The notes beneath the pieces were generated by a model that searched no databases, was not told the DNA's origin, and saw nothing but the letters and a program-made list of their open reading frames with translations. From assembly GCA_938038035.1 (NCBI GenBank), contig CALHQV010000132.1:1-64000 (forward strand): a DNA stretch of 64,000 bases, written 5' to 3'. The translations under genes were made by a program, and so were the position numbers. Numbering within the stretch: the first letter of the stretch is position 1; each line of letters begins with the position of its first letter. This document shows positions 36,000 through 44,257 of the stretch, one piece after another. The stretch is from an uncultured Gemella sp. (GTDB taxonomy: Bacteria; Bacillota; Bacilli; Staphylococcales; Gemellaceae).

Positions 36000-37136
36000 A
36001 TGTTAAGACCACTTAAAATTAAAGCATTCGGTGATGTCCACAATGGACACTCTTCTACGCCTACTATTAAAATTTCAGAAGAGATACGTGAGTGTTTCCC
36101 CTATGGTAAAGATGCAGCAGGTACAGATATTCTGGTATTAGATGGTGACTGGTATGATAAGTTATTACCCAATAATCATCAAGACGCTATTGATACAGAA
36201 GTCACTATGTATTACTTGTTACGATATTGTAAAGACCATGATATTGTATTTTGTATTGTAGATGGTACACCACTACATGATGCAGGACAGATTCAGAAGT
36301 TTTTACATATTAACAAAGAAGCTAAGATTGATGCTGAAGTTATTTTGGTAGATACCATTGATATCGTGTATATTTCTAAATACGATGTCAATGTATTATT
36401 TGTACCAGATAGACCAAGAACAACTCCTCAAGAAACATTCAGTATTGTACAAGAGAAATTAAAACAACACAATATTGAACAAGTAGACTTTGCAATTATG
36501 CATGGTTGTTTTCAATATCAATTACCAGAATTAGCTCCAGACCACAAACACAATGAGGAAGATTACGAGAATATCGTAAAAGGTCCAATTATTATTGGCC
36601 ATATCCACAAACATTCCTCTAAGGGTAAGATTATTGCCCCAGGTAGTTTTTCTAGATTAACACATGGTGAAGAAGAGCCTAAAGGTTATATAGAAATTAT
36701 TCTACAACCATCAGGTGAATTTAAAGCAAAATTCATTGAGAATAAAACAGCAACTATTTATAAGACCATTAATATTACTGGGCTTTCATTACAAGATTCC
36801 TTTGATAAAATCAAAAGAAATGTGGAATCATTGCCACCACTATCTAGAGTCAGGATAGAATGTGAACAAGGACATCCTATTTCTTTAGATAAAACATTCA
36901 TGGTTTTAAAAATGGAAAACATTGATATTTATTGGTCGATTAAAGTCAATACGGATAAATCTATTATCGCTAATCAAGAAGAAGTATTTAGTATTGAAAA
37001 TGATTATGTTCCATTGGTTATTAATCCTGATAATATCGAAGAGTTGATTCTCTTAAAAGCTGAACAAAAAGGATATTCACCACAAGTGATTAAAACCATT
37101 CCAAATTACTTAAATGAAATTCTGAAAGAAGATTGA
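36000..37136 (+). CDS. SbcD/Mre11-like metallophosphoesterase
   Basis: A 378-residue calcineurin-type phosphoesterase, probably the nuclease subunit of a recombination/repair complex like T4 gp47 or SbcD. The metal-binding motifs are in order: GDVHNG (11-16), DGDW (48-51), GTPLHD in place of GNHD/E (89-94), MHG (167-169) and GHIH (200-203). The C-terminal 130 residues would form the capping or partner-binding domain. A cognate gp46/SbcC ATPase is not seen in this window. The GTPLHD replacement of the usual GNH motif is notable. Start at 36000 follows AAAAGGAAGTGTCC. The next gene begins 1 nt after its stop. Confidence 0.75.
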   Translation: MLRPLKIKAFGDVHNGHSSTPTIKISEEIRECFPYGKDAAGTDILVLDGDWYDKLLPNNHQDAIDTEVTMYYLLRYCKDHDIVFCIVDGTPLHDAGQIQKFLHINKEAKIDAEVILVDTIDIVYISKYDVNVLFVPDRPRTTPQETFSIVQEKLKQHNIEQVDFAIMHGCFQYQLPELAPDHKHNEEDYENIVKGPIIIGHIHKHSSKGKIIAPGSFSRLTHGEEEPKGYIEIILQPSGEFKAKFIENKTATIYKTINITGLSLQDSFDKIKRNVESLPPLSRVRIECEQGHPISLDKTFMVLKMENIDIYWSIKVNTDKSIIANQEEVFSIENDYVPLVINPDNIEELILLKAEQKGYSPQVIKTIPNYLNEILKED

Positions 37137-37137
37137 A

Positions 37138-38001
37138 ATGAACTATGTGAATGAAAGAGAAAGAGGACAACTCCCTTTATCTATTGGTACATCACTTGCA
37201 TTTGAATCTATGTTAAACACCAGTGAGATTATCAAACACGATAAACCACTGTATGTAGGAAATGGTAGAGTGTGGATAAATATTAAAACACTCTACCGTA
37301 ATATATACGGTTCAGTACATAGAGAAAACATTGATAGAACATCAGATGCTCAATTTGCAGATGCTATGTTTAGTGAGATTGATTTAATTAAAGATATTTG
37401 TAGTGAAGAAGCAAATGGTATTGAGCCTGTATTCTATTGTCCTAACTATGTGAAATTAGATAATTTTAATAATGAAACTTTATTAAGATTAGATAATACT
37501 TCACTACAACAGACTTATAGCAAACGAATGACAAACTGTTTAAAGATTGTTTTGCCAGAGTTTAATAAGTCAAAAGAGTTAACCAATCCGAATAGAATAC
37601 GAATATATGATAATTTTATAGAAGATATAGAAAATCAAAATACACTAATGATTACTCATTATGCTTTTGATTTATTGTCTTTTAGAAAGTTTAAGAATTT
37701 AACTTTACTCGAAACCCACACAGGTAAAGCTAAAGGTAGAGAGTTATGGTATACGAAATATTACAATGGTAAAGATTTACCTGAGTTACCATTTAGGTTA
37801 GACTTATTAACTTTATTAGGTGACGGTACATTATTTAGAACCAAAGTACCTAAGTTTAAAAAAGAAATTATCAGAATGGCTAAAGACTATCATTGGTCTA
37901 GTATTACTACTACGGATAAGATTAGACACAATATTTCTGATATTAAAGACCATCAGATAAGAATGAGACTATTAGCTTGTATTAAAAACGAATATTGTTA
38001 A
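37138..38001 (+). CDS. Unknown protein, co-expressed with the phosphoesterase (287 aa)
   Basis: A 287-residue basic protein that starts one base after the phosphoesterase stop, so the two are almost certainly translated from one message. The segment LETHTGKAKGRELWYTKYY (about 197-215) stands out as probably conserved and functional, and the C-terminal region holds many Lys/Arg and His residues. Given the partner gene and the downstream single-strand-binding protein, a DNA replication or repair role is plausible. I cannot name a family. Confidence 0.5.
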   Translation: MNYVNERERGQLPLSIGTSLAFESMLNTSEIIKHDKPLYVGNGRVWINIKTLYRNIYGSVHRENIDRTSDAQFADAMFSEIDLIKDICSEEANGIEPVFYCPNYVKLDNFNNETLLRLDNTSLQQTYSKRMTNCLKIVLPEFNKSKELTNPNRIRIYDNFIEDIENQNTLMITHYAFDLLSFRKFKNLTLLETHTGKAKGRELWYTKYYNGKDLPELPFRLDLLTLLGDGTLFRTKVPKFKKEIIRMAKDYHWSSITTTDKIRHNISDIKDHQIRMRLLACIKNEYC

Positions 38002-38065
38002 TAGTTTTATCACTTACTTATTCATGAATACAATTATTTAAACCTTAGTTTAAAGGAAAAAGAAA

Positions 38066-38791
38066 ATGGCTGAAAAGCAACAATTTAACCCAATGTATCG
38101 CCCTAATATTACCAGCATTAACTTGACTACTCTTTGGGGTCGTAATGAAGAGAAAAGTGTAGCTTATTGCAAAATGTATATTTCTGGCAATAAACTGCGT
38201 TTGAACATCGGTACTGGTTTGACTGAAGATAAAGCAAAACGTCAACCAAATATCCGTATGGAATTTAAAGACGGTCAAGTACCTTCTTTCTTAGCTATCT
38301 TGGATATTCTTCGTGACTTAGCACTTCATCAAGATGATGGTGAAAAGAAAACAGTACAATGTCCTGTTTACGGTTATGTTAAACCACGTGATGCTCAAAA
38401 AGCAGAACGTAAACAAATTGGTACTATTCAAGTAGGTCGTACTGAAAAAGGTATTTACTACTTCACAGCATTTGATGGCTATCATGGTAAAGTAATGTTC
38501 CCTCTGACATTTGAACGTGATATTGAAGTTTATAATGTTAATACAGGTGAACCTGCTGATGCTGGCTGGAAATCTCGTTGTTATATGCTCTCTTGGGTAG
38601 AAACCATGAAGAAACTGATTGTTTCTACTTTGGTTCAAGAGTTCGTAGACCCAGACGCTAAGAAAGACAGTAACCAATCAAATGGTAATCGTAGCTATCA
38701 ATCTGGTGGTAACAATAGTCAATCTAATTCTAATTCTAATAGTGGTGGTAATAATAATTTCGATGATTTTGAAGATGATTTCTTACCTTAA
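38066..38791 (+). CDS. Single-stranded DNA-binding protein
   Basis: A 241-residue protein with typical SSB architecture. An N-terminal beta-rich domain (about 1-190) contains basic and aromatic residues. A low-complexity linker rich in Asn, Ser, Gly and Gln (about 195-228) follows. The acidic tip NNFDDFEDDFLP resembles the protein-binding tails of SSB and T4 gp32. It would protect unwound phage DNA and recruit replication proteins. It lies next to the phosphoesterase pair. The call rests on architecture, not on a match to a defined OB-fold signature. Ribosome site AAAGGAAAAAGAAA. Confidence 0.72.
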   Translation: MAEKQQFNPMYRPNITSINLTTLWGRNEEKSVAYCKMYISGNKLRLNIGTGLTEDKAKRQPNIRMEFKDGQVPSFLAILDILRDLALHQDDGEKKTVQCPVYGYVKPRDAQKAERKQIGTIQVGRTEKGIYYFTAFDGYHGKVMFPLTFERDIEVYNVNTGEPADAGWKSRCYMLSWVETMKKLIVSTLVQEFVDPDAKKDSNQSNGNRSYQSGGNNSQSNSNSNSGGNNNFDDFEDDFLP

Positions 38792-38807
38792 TTAATTTAA
38801 AAGCTAA

Positions 38808-38837
38808 ACTAGAGACTCTTTCCTAAGAGTCTCTAGT
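38808..38837 (+). terminator. Hairpin terminator
   Basis: A perfect 13-bp stem (38808-38820 with 38825-38837) downstream of the SSB gene. Confidence 0.85.
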
Positions 38838-38876
38838 ATTATATATTATTTCTAGTTATTATATATTATTTCTAGT
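38837..38876. repeat. Two perfect 20-bp tandem repeats
   Basis: The unit TATTATATATTATTTCTAGT occurs twice head to tail (38837-38856 and 38857-38876) directly after the terminator, upstream of the 533-residue gene. It is A+T-rich and might have arisen by slippage, or might carry promoter boxes. Confidence 0.9.
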
Positions 38877-38942
38877 ATATAATATTATAATGGTGGATGT
38901 TAGTGATAATATTCCACTTCTTTTAATTAAAAGGAAATCAAA

Positions 38943-40544
38943 ATGAACTACATAACTTTTGAGATGGACAGTACAAAGGCCAATGTACTCGTCTGTTATC
39001 AGAATGAGTCTGTGTCATTCTCAATGACCTATTATAAGAAAGGTCGAGATAACCATGATGTCATGGCAGCAGCTTCTCCATTCTTAGAATTTAATGAATG
39101 GTTAAAGACTAAGCCAGCACAATGGCACAAAGAAATTTTTGAAATCTATAAAGATATCAAAAAATCTATTCTTGAAATCAATGATGTTAATCGTTTGATT
39201 GGAGTATTGAATAAACATTTTATTAAGATTTACGCTAAAGTGAATCTAGATGAAATGAAACACTGGATTACCCTCCCTAATACGCCAGTGTATGTTTCCA
39301 ATAAAAAGGAAACTAATTACGACCCACAAACGACTTATGTCTATCAAGACTATTTAGATTTGGTAACATACTCACTCGCATTACGATTTGTCGCTCCTAT
39401 TTGGGGTGATATACATAATCGATTAAATAGTGAATTTGGTAAAGATGCTAAAGAAGTGTATTCGATGGAAATCCTATACGATACATGCATGGTGTCTAAT
39501 CCAGAGAAGAACTATATCTGTACAGCCGAGAATCGCTTACGTGAGTTTATTGCAAATACTAAACTGAAGTTAGAGACTAATGCTGTATTGGTATCTGGTT
39601 TATCAGAAGACGATTTCTATAATTACCTGTATTCTGTTATTATCTTGAAGAAGATTGCTCAAGGTGATATTTCAGGTAATGATGATTCGTATCATTTGAT
39701 TGCACAAACTTATTTCTTCTTGTCTAATAAAATCAAACAGGCTTCAAAATCTTATGGTGCTGATTCTACTCAAATCCAAATGAAGAAGAATCCTGTAGAA
39801 GACAAGAAAGGTAATGAATCTAACTCACAGTCTGTATTAGATGTTGGCTTTGTTCGTTCACGTTTATTGGCTGATGAAAAGATGTTCTTGAAGTTAGCTA
39901 TTTCAGACCATCAACGTTTGATTCAATCATTGTGTCCAGATTTGCCTGAAGATTTATACTTGGAATCCATGGATAATATCATGCAAATGAATACCAACTA
40001 TAGCTACTTGTCAGAAGATAGACAGTACATGAAACCAATTCAAGATGTACAATTAACCATTACCAAATGGATAGTACATCGTTCTGTTAATACAGTGATT
40101 TTCGACCATTTGGAATTAAATGAGTTGATTAACTTAATTGGTTTGGTTCGTGCTATTCTTTGGCATAAAGGATTTCATGAATTTGCAGCAGTGATTTCAG
40201 CGATTGCTTTACAACCCAATCGTGATTCTACATTTGTTCAACCAAGTTATCGTAAAAATCTGGAAGCAGGTTTATCTGAACGCCTGGCAAAAACCTATGA
40301 TTTAGGTGGTATCACTAAATCAGAAAAACGCAATATGTCGTATATTGGTTGTATTGAATTAATCCATAAAGGATTGTTTGAATATAATTGGTTATTGACA
40401 TTGCCAGAAAAATGGTTAGAAGAATCCAATTTAGTCACACGTGATAAACGCTTGATTCTACCTTCTGACATTCGTAATAAAATCGGTGAATTGATGTTGG
40501 TAGTAGAGTCTGAACAAGAGTTTGTTCAAGACGAATTTAATTAA
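38943..40544 (+). CDS. Unknown 533-aa protein, possible phiKZ gp68-like RNA polymerase subunit
   Basis: A 533-residue largely helical protein with no motif I can name. Its size and its place upstream of the adjacent beta C/beta' C genes match my memory of phiKZ gp68 (about 520 residues), a subunit of the non-virion RNA polymerase involved in promoter recognition, encoded before gp71-73 and gp74. This is an inference from gene order and length. A Gln/Lys/Asn-rich, probably flexible stretch lies around 275-300. The ATG follows AAAAGGAAATCAAA. The next gene starts 21 nt later. Confidence 0.35.
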   Translation: MNYITFEMDSTKANVLVCYQNESVSFSMTYYKKGRDNHDVMAAASPFLEFNEWLKTKPAQWHKEIFEIYKDIKKSILEINDVNRLIGVLNKHFIKIYAKVNLDEMKHWITLPNTPVYVSNKKETNYDPQTTYVYQDYLDLVTYSLALRFVAPIWGDIHNRLNSEFGKDAKEVYSMEILYDTCMVSNPEKNYICTAENRLREFIANTKLKLETNAVLVSGLSEDDFYNYLYSVIILKKIAQGDISGNDDSYHLIAQTYFFLSNKIKQASKSYGADSTQIQMKKNPVEDKKGNESNSQSVLDVGFVRSRLLADEKMFLKLAISDHQRLIQSLCPDLPEDLYLESMDNIMQMNTNYSYLSEDRQYMKPIQDVQLTITKWIVHRSVNTVIFDHLELNELINLIGLVRAILWHKGFHEFAAVISAIALQPNRDSTFVQPSYRKNLEAGLSERLAKTYDLGGITKSEKRNMSYIGCIELIHKGLFEYNWLLTLPEKWLEESNLVTRDKRLILPSDIRNKIGELMLVVESEQEFVQDEFN

Positions 40545-40565
40545 TTTATATAATGGAGTTTCAAA

Positions 40566-42140
40566 ATGGCTAATACGTTTATTGGTTCACACCGTAATTC
40601 ACCAATAATTGTAGACTATCTTAATCTTATTAAGGTAGCAGGGTATCAAGACCAGTTTCTGCGTCCTAATGTCACTACAATGACAGGTGTCGCTGCTGCA
40701 GAAATTGGTAACATGATTCGTGATTTTAACGGCAAGATTCCAGGTTCAGTGATTGCCAAAACAACCGCTAACTTTATCTTGCCTTCATCTCGTCCAGAAA
40801 CACTGGCGTTTGCAGACAATGTAGTACCTAATTCAGTATCTATTCCATTTGGTTGGAATGAAGATCGTTTTGTGTTCATGATGCAAATCCGTACAACATC
40901 TGGTAATATTGAAACAACAGAATTGGTTACAGGTTATACTGACCGATTTGACGTAGCGCACACTAATCGCTATGTGCAAAATACTGAAGATGTCATCATT
41001 GCACCAGATACTACGTTTTACATTAACTCTGTATCAACCATCGGTACACGTTATTTGAATAACCTTGCTGTCCCAGTCATTAAAGATTCATTTGCTGTAT
41101 TTGGTGGTGGTTTAGGTGCTGGAACTTACAATAGTCAAAATGCGTTGAAAATGACGCCAATGAATTTGATTCAATCAGGTAAGATTAATTCAGTAGATGG
41201 TATTACTGATGTTCCTGATAACAGTGGTGTAACTACCATTCGCAGTGACTATAAATCAGTAAGTAATTATCCTACACTGTCTTATCGTAAGTTTAATTCA
41301 CCTACAGCATTGACTTCAAAAATCATTGAATCTTATACAGACCAAGCAAAGTTATTTGCTAATTCAGGTTCGTATAGTTCTGATGATGTGTATAACCAAG
41401 CACGTGGTGCGTGTGCTGACCCTAGCATTACACAAACCAAGATTCTGACTTCTATTTCCACTATGGGTGGTTCTAGCTCTACATTTGATTACAAATGGTT
41501 GCAAGCGATTGATCCACATATCGACGAGAAAACTGATGTATTCGATGGTGGTTATCATACTACAGAATACAGTGCCCCTTGGGATGCGCCTACATTGGAA
41601 ACCCAAATGGCATTGGTTGCTTCTAATATGGTAACCACACTGATGTTGAACTATTCGTTGCGTATGTTGGAATTCTCATCAACAAACATGGTGGTACATG
41701 GTGGATTTGGTGCTACATCAAATTCTACAATGATTTCTAATATTGCAGGCTTTGTAGAAAACATCAACTTCAATAACATCATTGGTTCTCTTGAGAATAT
41801 CATTGGTGAAGAGTTGGGTATGGTGTTATCTCAAGGTGGCGAACTTGGTTATTCTATTCATGTATCTGCTGAAATGAATGCCGATATTAGTATCACCATC
41901 TCGTTTGAAGGTAAACCAGAAGAAATCTACATCTTCCCTTCATTCGCAGACTCTGCACTTTCCCCAATGATTACCACTAATACTAAAACTTATCGTAACA
42001 ATTCACGTGATATTGGTGCGGTAATGGATTTGGTTGAAGAAACAGTAATCAGTTCTAGTGGTATCACTGGTTATACTGGTGGTATGGGTGATGTGTTTGA
42101 CCATATGCAAAGCGGACATAACCCAGGTAATGTCTATTAA
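40566..42140 (+). CDS. Probable virion structural protein (524 aa)
   Basis: A 524-residue protein with the composition of phage structural proteins: rich in Ser, Thr, Asn, Gly and Ile, with many beta segments and no charged clusters. Residues about 410-470 (SAEMNADISITISFEGKPEE onward) are beta-rich. The C-terminus is Gly-rich and flexible. It has good codon adaptation. It starts behind AATGGAGTTTC and is followed by a 9-bp hairpin. I cannot say which part of the virion it forms. Confidence 0.5.
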   Translation: MANTFIGSHRNSPIIVDYLNLIKVAGYQDQFLRPNVTTMTGVAAAEIGNMIRDFNGKIPGSVIAKTTANFILPSSRPETLAFADNVVPNSVSIPFGWNEDRFVFMMQIRTTSGNIETTELVTGYTDRFDVAHTNRYVQNTEDVIIAPDTTFYINSVSTIGTRYLNNLAVPVIKDSFAVFGGGLGAGTYNSQNALKMTPMNLIQSGKINSVDGITDVPDNSGVTTIRSDYKSVSNYPTLSYRKFNSPTALTSKIIESYTDQAKLFANSGSYSSDDVYNQARGACADPSITQTKILTSISTMGGSSSTFDYKWLQAIDPHIDEKTDVFDGGYHTTEYSAPWDAPTLETQMALVASNMVTTLMLNYSLRMLEFSSTNMVVHGGFGATSNSTMISNIAGFVENINFNNIIGSLENIIGEELGMVLSQGGELGYSIHVSAEMNADISITISFEGKPEEIYIFPSFADSALSPMITTNTKTYRNNSRDIGAVMDLVEETVISSSGITGYTGGMGDVFDHMQSGHNPGNVY

Positions 42141-42145
42141 TCTGT

Positions 42146-42169
42146 AAGAGGTAGCTAACACTACCTCTT
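42146..42169 (+). terminator. Hairpin terminator
   Basis: A 9-bp stem AAGAGGTAG (42146-42154) with 42161-42169, followed by TTTTCT, sits between the 524- and 510-residue genes. Confidence 0.75.
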
Positions 42170-42189
42170 TTTCTATAAAAGGAATTCAA

Positions 42190-43722
42190 ATGAAACTTAA
42201 TATGTTAGATGTCTACGACGCACTTTTGACAACTTGTGGCTATGTTGTAGATGAAAATGGTCGTGTACGTAAGAAATTTGGTAAAGCACACCCAGTGTCT
42301 ATGGAAATTGAAGGTGAAACTCGATACTTAGTATTGCCTACACGTGAAAACATGACTTCACCTGATGTCATGAATTTCGTATTCTTCCATCCATTCCAAG
42401 AAAACTTGGTGCGTGGTGAATCACGTGTGATGTCAGCAGTACGTCGTGAGTTGAACCATTTCTATGGTGCGTCAGTTTCTGCATTGATGTGTGATATTGT
42501 CGCTATTTCATCTGGTACAGTAAACCATAGTGATTTGACTGTAGAACAACGTAAGTTTATCAGTTCTATCGGTAAAGTAGACGAGAGATTTGTAAAAGAC
42601 TTTGATAAGATTATTAATAATCTAGCTAGTCGTAAATCTCGTAATACACCAGTATATCTTTCATTGCGTAAAGGTGTAAACTGGGACGGTAAAACACACT
42701 CACGTGCAGCCATTTGGTCTTCACCATTACTCGAAGAAGTCATGACTTGTATTGAACAAGTAAACAAAGGCACACAAGCTACTCCTAAAATTCTAGGTGT
42801 ATCTGTTCGTAAAGGTGATTTGAAAACATACGAAAACCTTTGTCGTGCATTCTTCGGTAACATCGATGAAAAGAACCATGAGTTCTATAGTTCATCTGAC
42901 GCTACTGATGCACCATATTGCGAATCATTTGTTCGTTCATTGTTGACATTACCTAAACGACTGAATGCTATTTCTGATATGTTCTATACTGGTAAAGGTA
43001 TGGTTCATGCTAAAGAAGTATCGAAAGAATGTCATGAAACCACCCATATCGATATCGATTGGTTGGAAGAGTTGGTAAAAGAATCAGAAACAGGTACCTT
43101 TACAGTACGTGATTGGCGTAAAGAGTATTTGTTGATTCCTTTGCAAGATGGTAATGAAGGTGTAGCTGCAATTACTCAAGAAGAAGCAAAACAAGAAGCT
43201 CCTTCTCGTAGTAAATATGGTGCGGTAACAGAACAGGTAGCTGGACACCCTGCTATAGCACATCCAGCTAATGTACAAACTACTCAAGCAGCACCAGTAG
43301 CACAGCCTGTTCAAACAGCACAATATCCACAAGCACAATCAGTAGCACAGCCAGTGCAAGCAGGTAATCAGTTCTTGGCACGTCAAGAGCCAGTACAATA
43401 CGTACAACCTGTATACCAACAAGCTCAACCAGTACAACAAACAGGTGGTAATCAATTCTTACGTCGTCAAGATACCGTACAACAGTATCAACCAAACAAT
43501 GGTCAATACAGCGGTTTCTTAGCACATCGTCAGAATCAGATTAACAATCATCATCGTATGTTTACACCTCCTGCAGCAGTTAATGGTTATGTTCCTGGCC
43601 AATCACATTCAGTGAATGTACCAAGAAATGCGGGTTTCGGTTACGGTGGTTATAATGGTGGTAACAATAACTTCTTCGCTCGTAATGGTTCTGCTTCATT
43701 GTTTAGTACTCGTAAACGATAA
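42190..43722 (+). CDS. Probable structural protein with Gln/Pro-rich repeated tail (510 aa)
   Basis: A 510-residue protein in two parts. Residues 1 to about 330 are globular. From about 345 onward the sequence is low-complexity, rich in Gln, Pro, Ala, Val and Asn, and carries three versions of a short motif: NQFLARQ, NQFLRRQ and GFLAHRQ. The end is Gly/Asn/Phe-rich (NAGFGYGGYNGGNNNFF). Such tails commonly mediate multivalent protein interaction. No enzyme motif is visible. It lies in a run with the 524-residue gene and has its own terminator. Confidence 0.55.
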   Translation: MKLNMLDVYDALLTTCGYVVDENGRVRKKFGKAHPVSMEIEGETRYLVLPTRENMTSPDVMNFVFFHPFQENLVRGESRVMSAVRRELNHFYGASVSALMCDIVAISSGTVNHSDLTVEQRKFISSIGKVDERFVKDFDKIINNLASRKSRNTPVYLSLRKGVNWDGKTHSRAAIWSSPLLEEVMTCIEQVNKGTQATPKILGVSVRKGDLKTYENLCRAFFGNIDEKNHEFYSSSDATDAPYCESFVRSLLTLPKRLNAISDMFYTGKGMVHAKEVSKECHETTHIDIDWLEELVKESETGTFTVRDWRKEYLLIPLQDGNEGVAAITQEEAKQEAPSRSKYGAVTEQVAGHPAIAHPANVQTTQAAPVAQPVQTAQYPQAQSVAQPVQAGNQFLARQEPVQYVQPVYQQAQPVQQTGGNQFLRRQDTVQQYQPNNGQYSGFLAHRQNQINNHHRMFTPPAAVNGYVPGQSHSVNVPRNAGFGYGGYNGGNNNFFARNGSASLFSTRKR

Positions 43723-43732
43723 ATAGTAATAA

Positions 43733-43764
43733 CTAGATACACTACCATTTGGTAGTGTATCTAG
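43733..43764. terminator. Bidirectional hairpin terminator
   Basis: A perfect 14-bp stem (43733-43746 with 43751-43764) lies between convergent genes. Confidence 0.85.
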
Positions 43765-43811
43765 ATTACTATATATTTTTTTAACATGATATTATCTAGG
43801 AGTAGTTCTAC

Positions 43812-44159
43812 TTAACTAGCTGTCCGTTTTACAATTTGATTATGGTAAGAAAGTAAACTATTAATTAATTCAGAACGAGGAATCTTAATTGTTAGCTTAT
43901 CTTTTTTATATTCACTAGGTGAAGAATAACCATTAATTCTCATTGTAATCCAATGGTGTTGTACTGGTACAGCTAAGTTTCTTAACAAACCATAGAAATC
44001 GTATTCAAAGCGATTTGCGTCAATAGGAGAGATTGTTTTAAATTCCTCAATATTTTTAGGGTCACTTAAGATAGATAAGTGGTCCTCTAATACTGTTTTA
44101 AAACTTTCAGATACGTAATCGCCATCATCGAATGTAGAATCAAGTAATGATGATGCCAT
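43812..44159 (-). CDS. Unknown small protein (115 aa)
   Basis: A 115-residue protein on the minus strand, isolated among rightward genes. The N-terminal half is acidic, and the C-terminal half is basic with beta-like segments (HHWITMRINGY, KLTIKIPRSEL). It starts behind GAAAGGTTTTACAA. Its inverted orientation between the structural genes and the RNA polymerase genes could indicate a separately regulated gene. Function unknown. Confidence 0.5.
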   Translation of the reverse strand: MASSLLDSTFDDGDYVSESFKTVLEDHLSILSDPKNIEEFKTISPIDANRFEYDFYGLLRNLAVPVQHHWITMRINGYSSPSEYKKDKLTIKIPRSELINSLLSYHNQIVKRTAS

Positions 44160-44198
44160 TTGTAAAACCTTTCAGGTATATATTATTAAATTGGAAGA

Positions 44199-44218
44199 AA
44201 TAGAATAGTATTATTCTA
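44199..44218. promoter_or_regulatory. Hairpin in the divergent gap before RNA polymerase beta C
   Basis: ATAGAATA/TATTCTAT form an 8-bp stem with a 4-nt loop (44199-44218) in the 98-nt gap between the minus 115-residue gene and the RNA polymerase gene. It could be an operator or a leader hairpin. Confidence 0.4.
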
Positions 44219-44257
44219 TCTTTTAGTATAGTGAAGCACTTATAAAAGGAAACCAAA

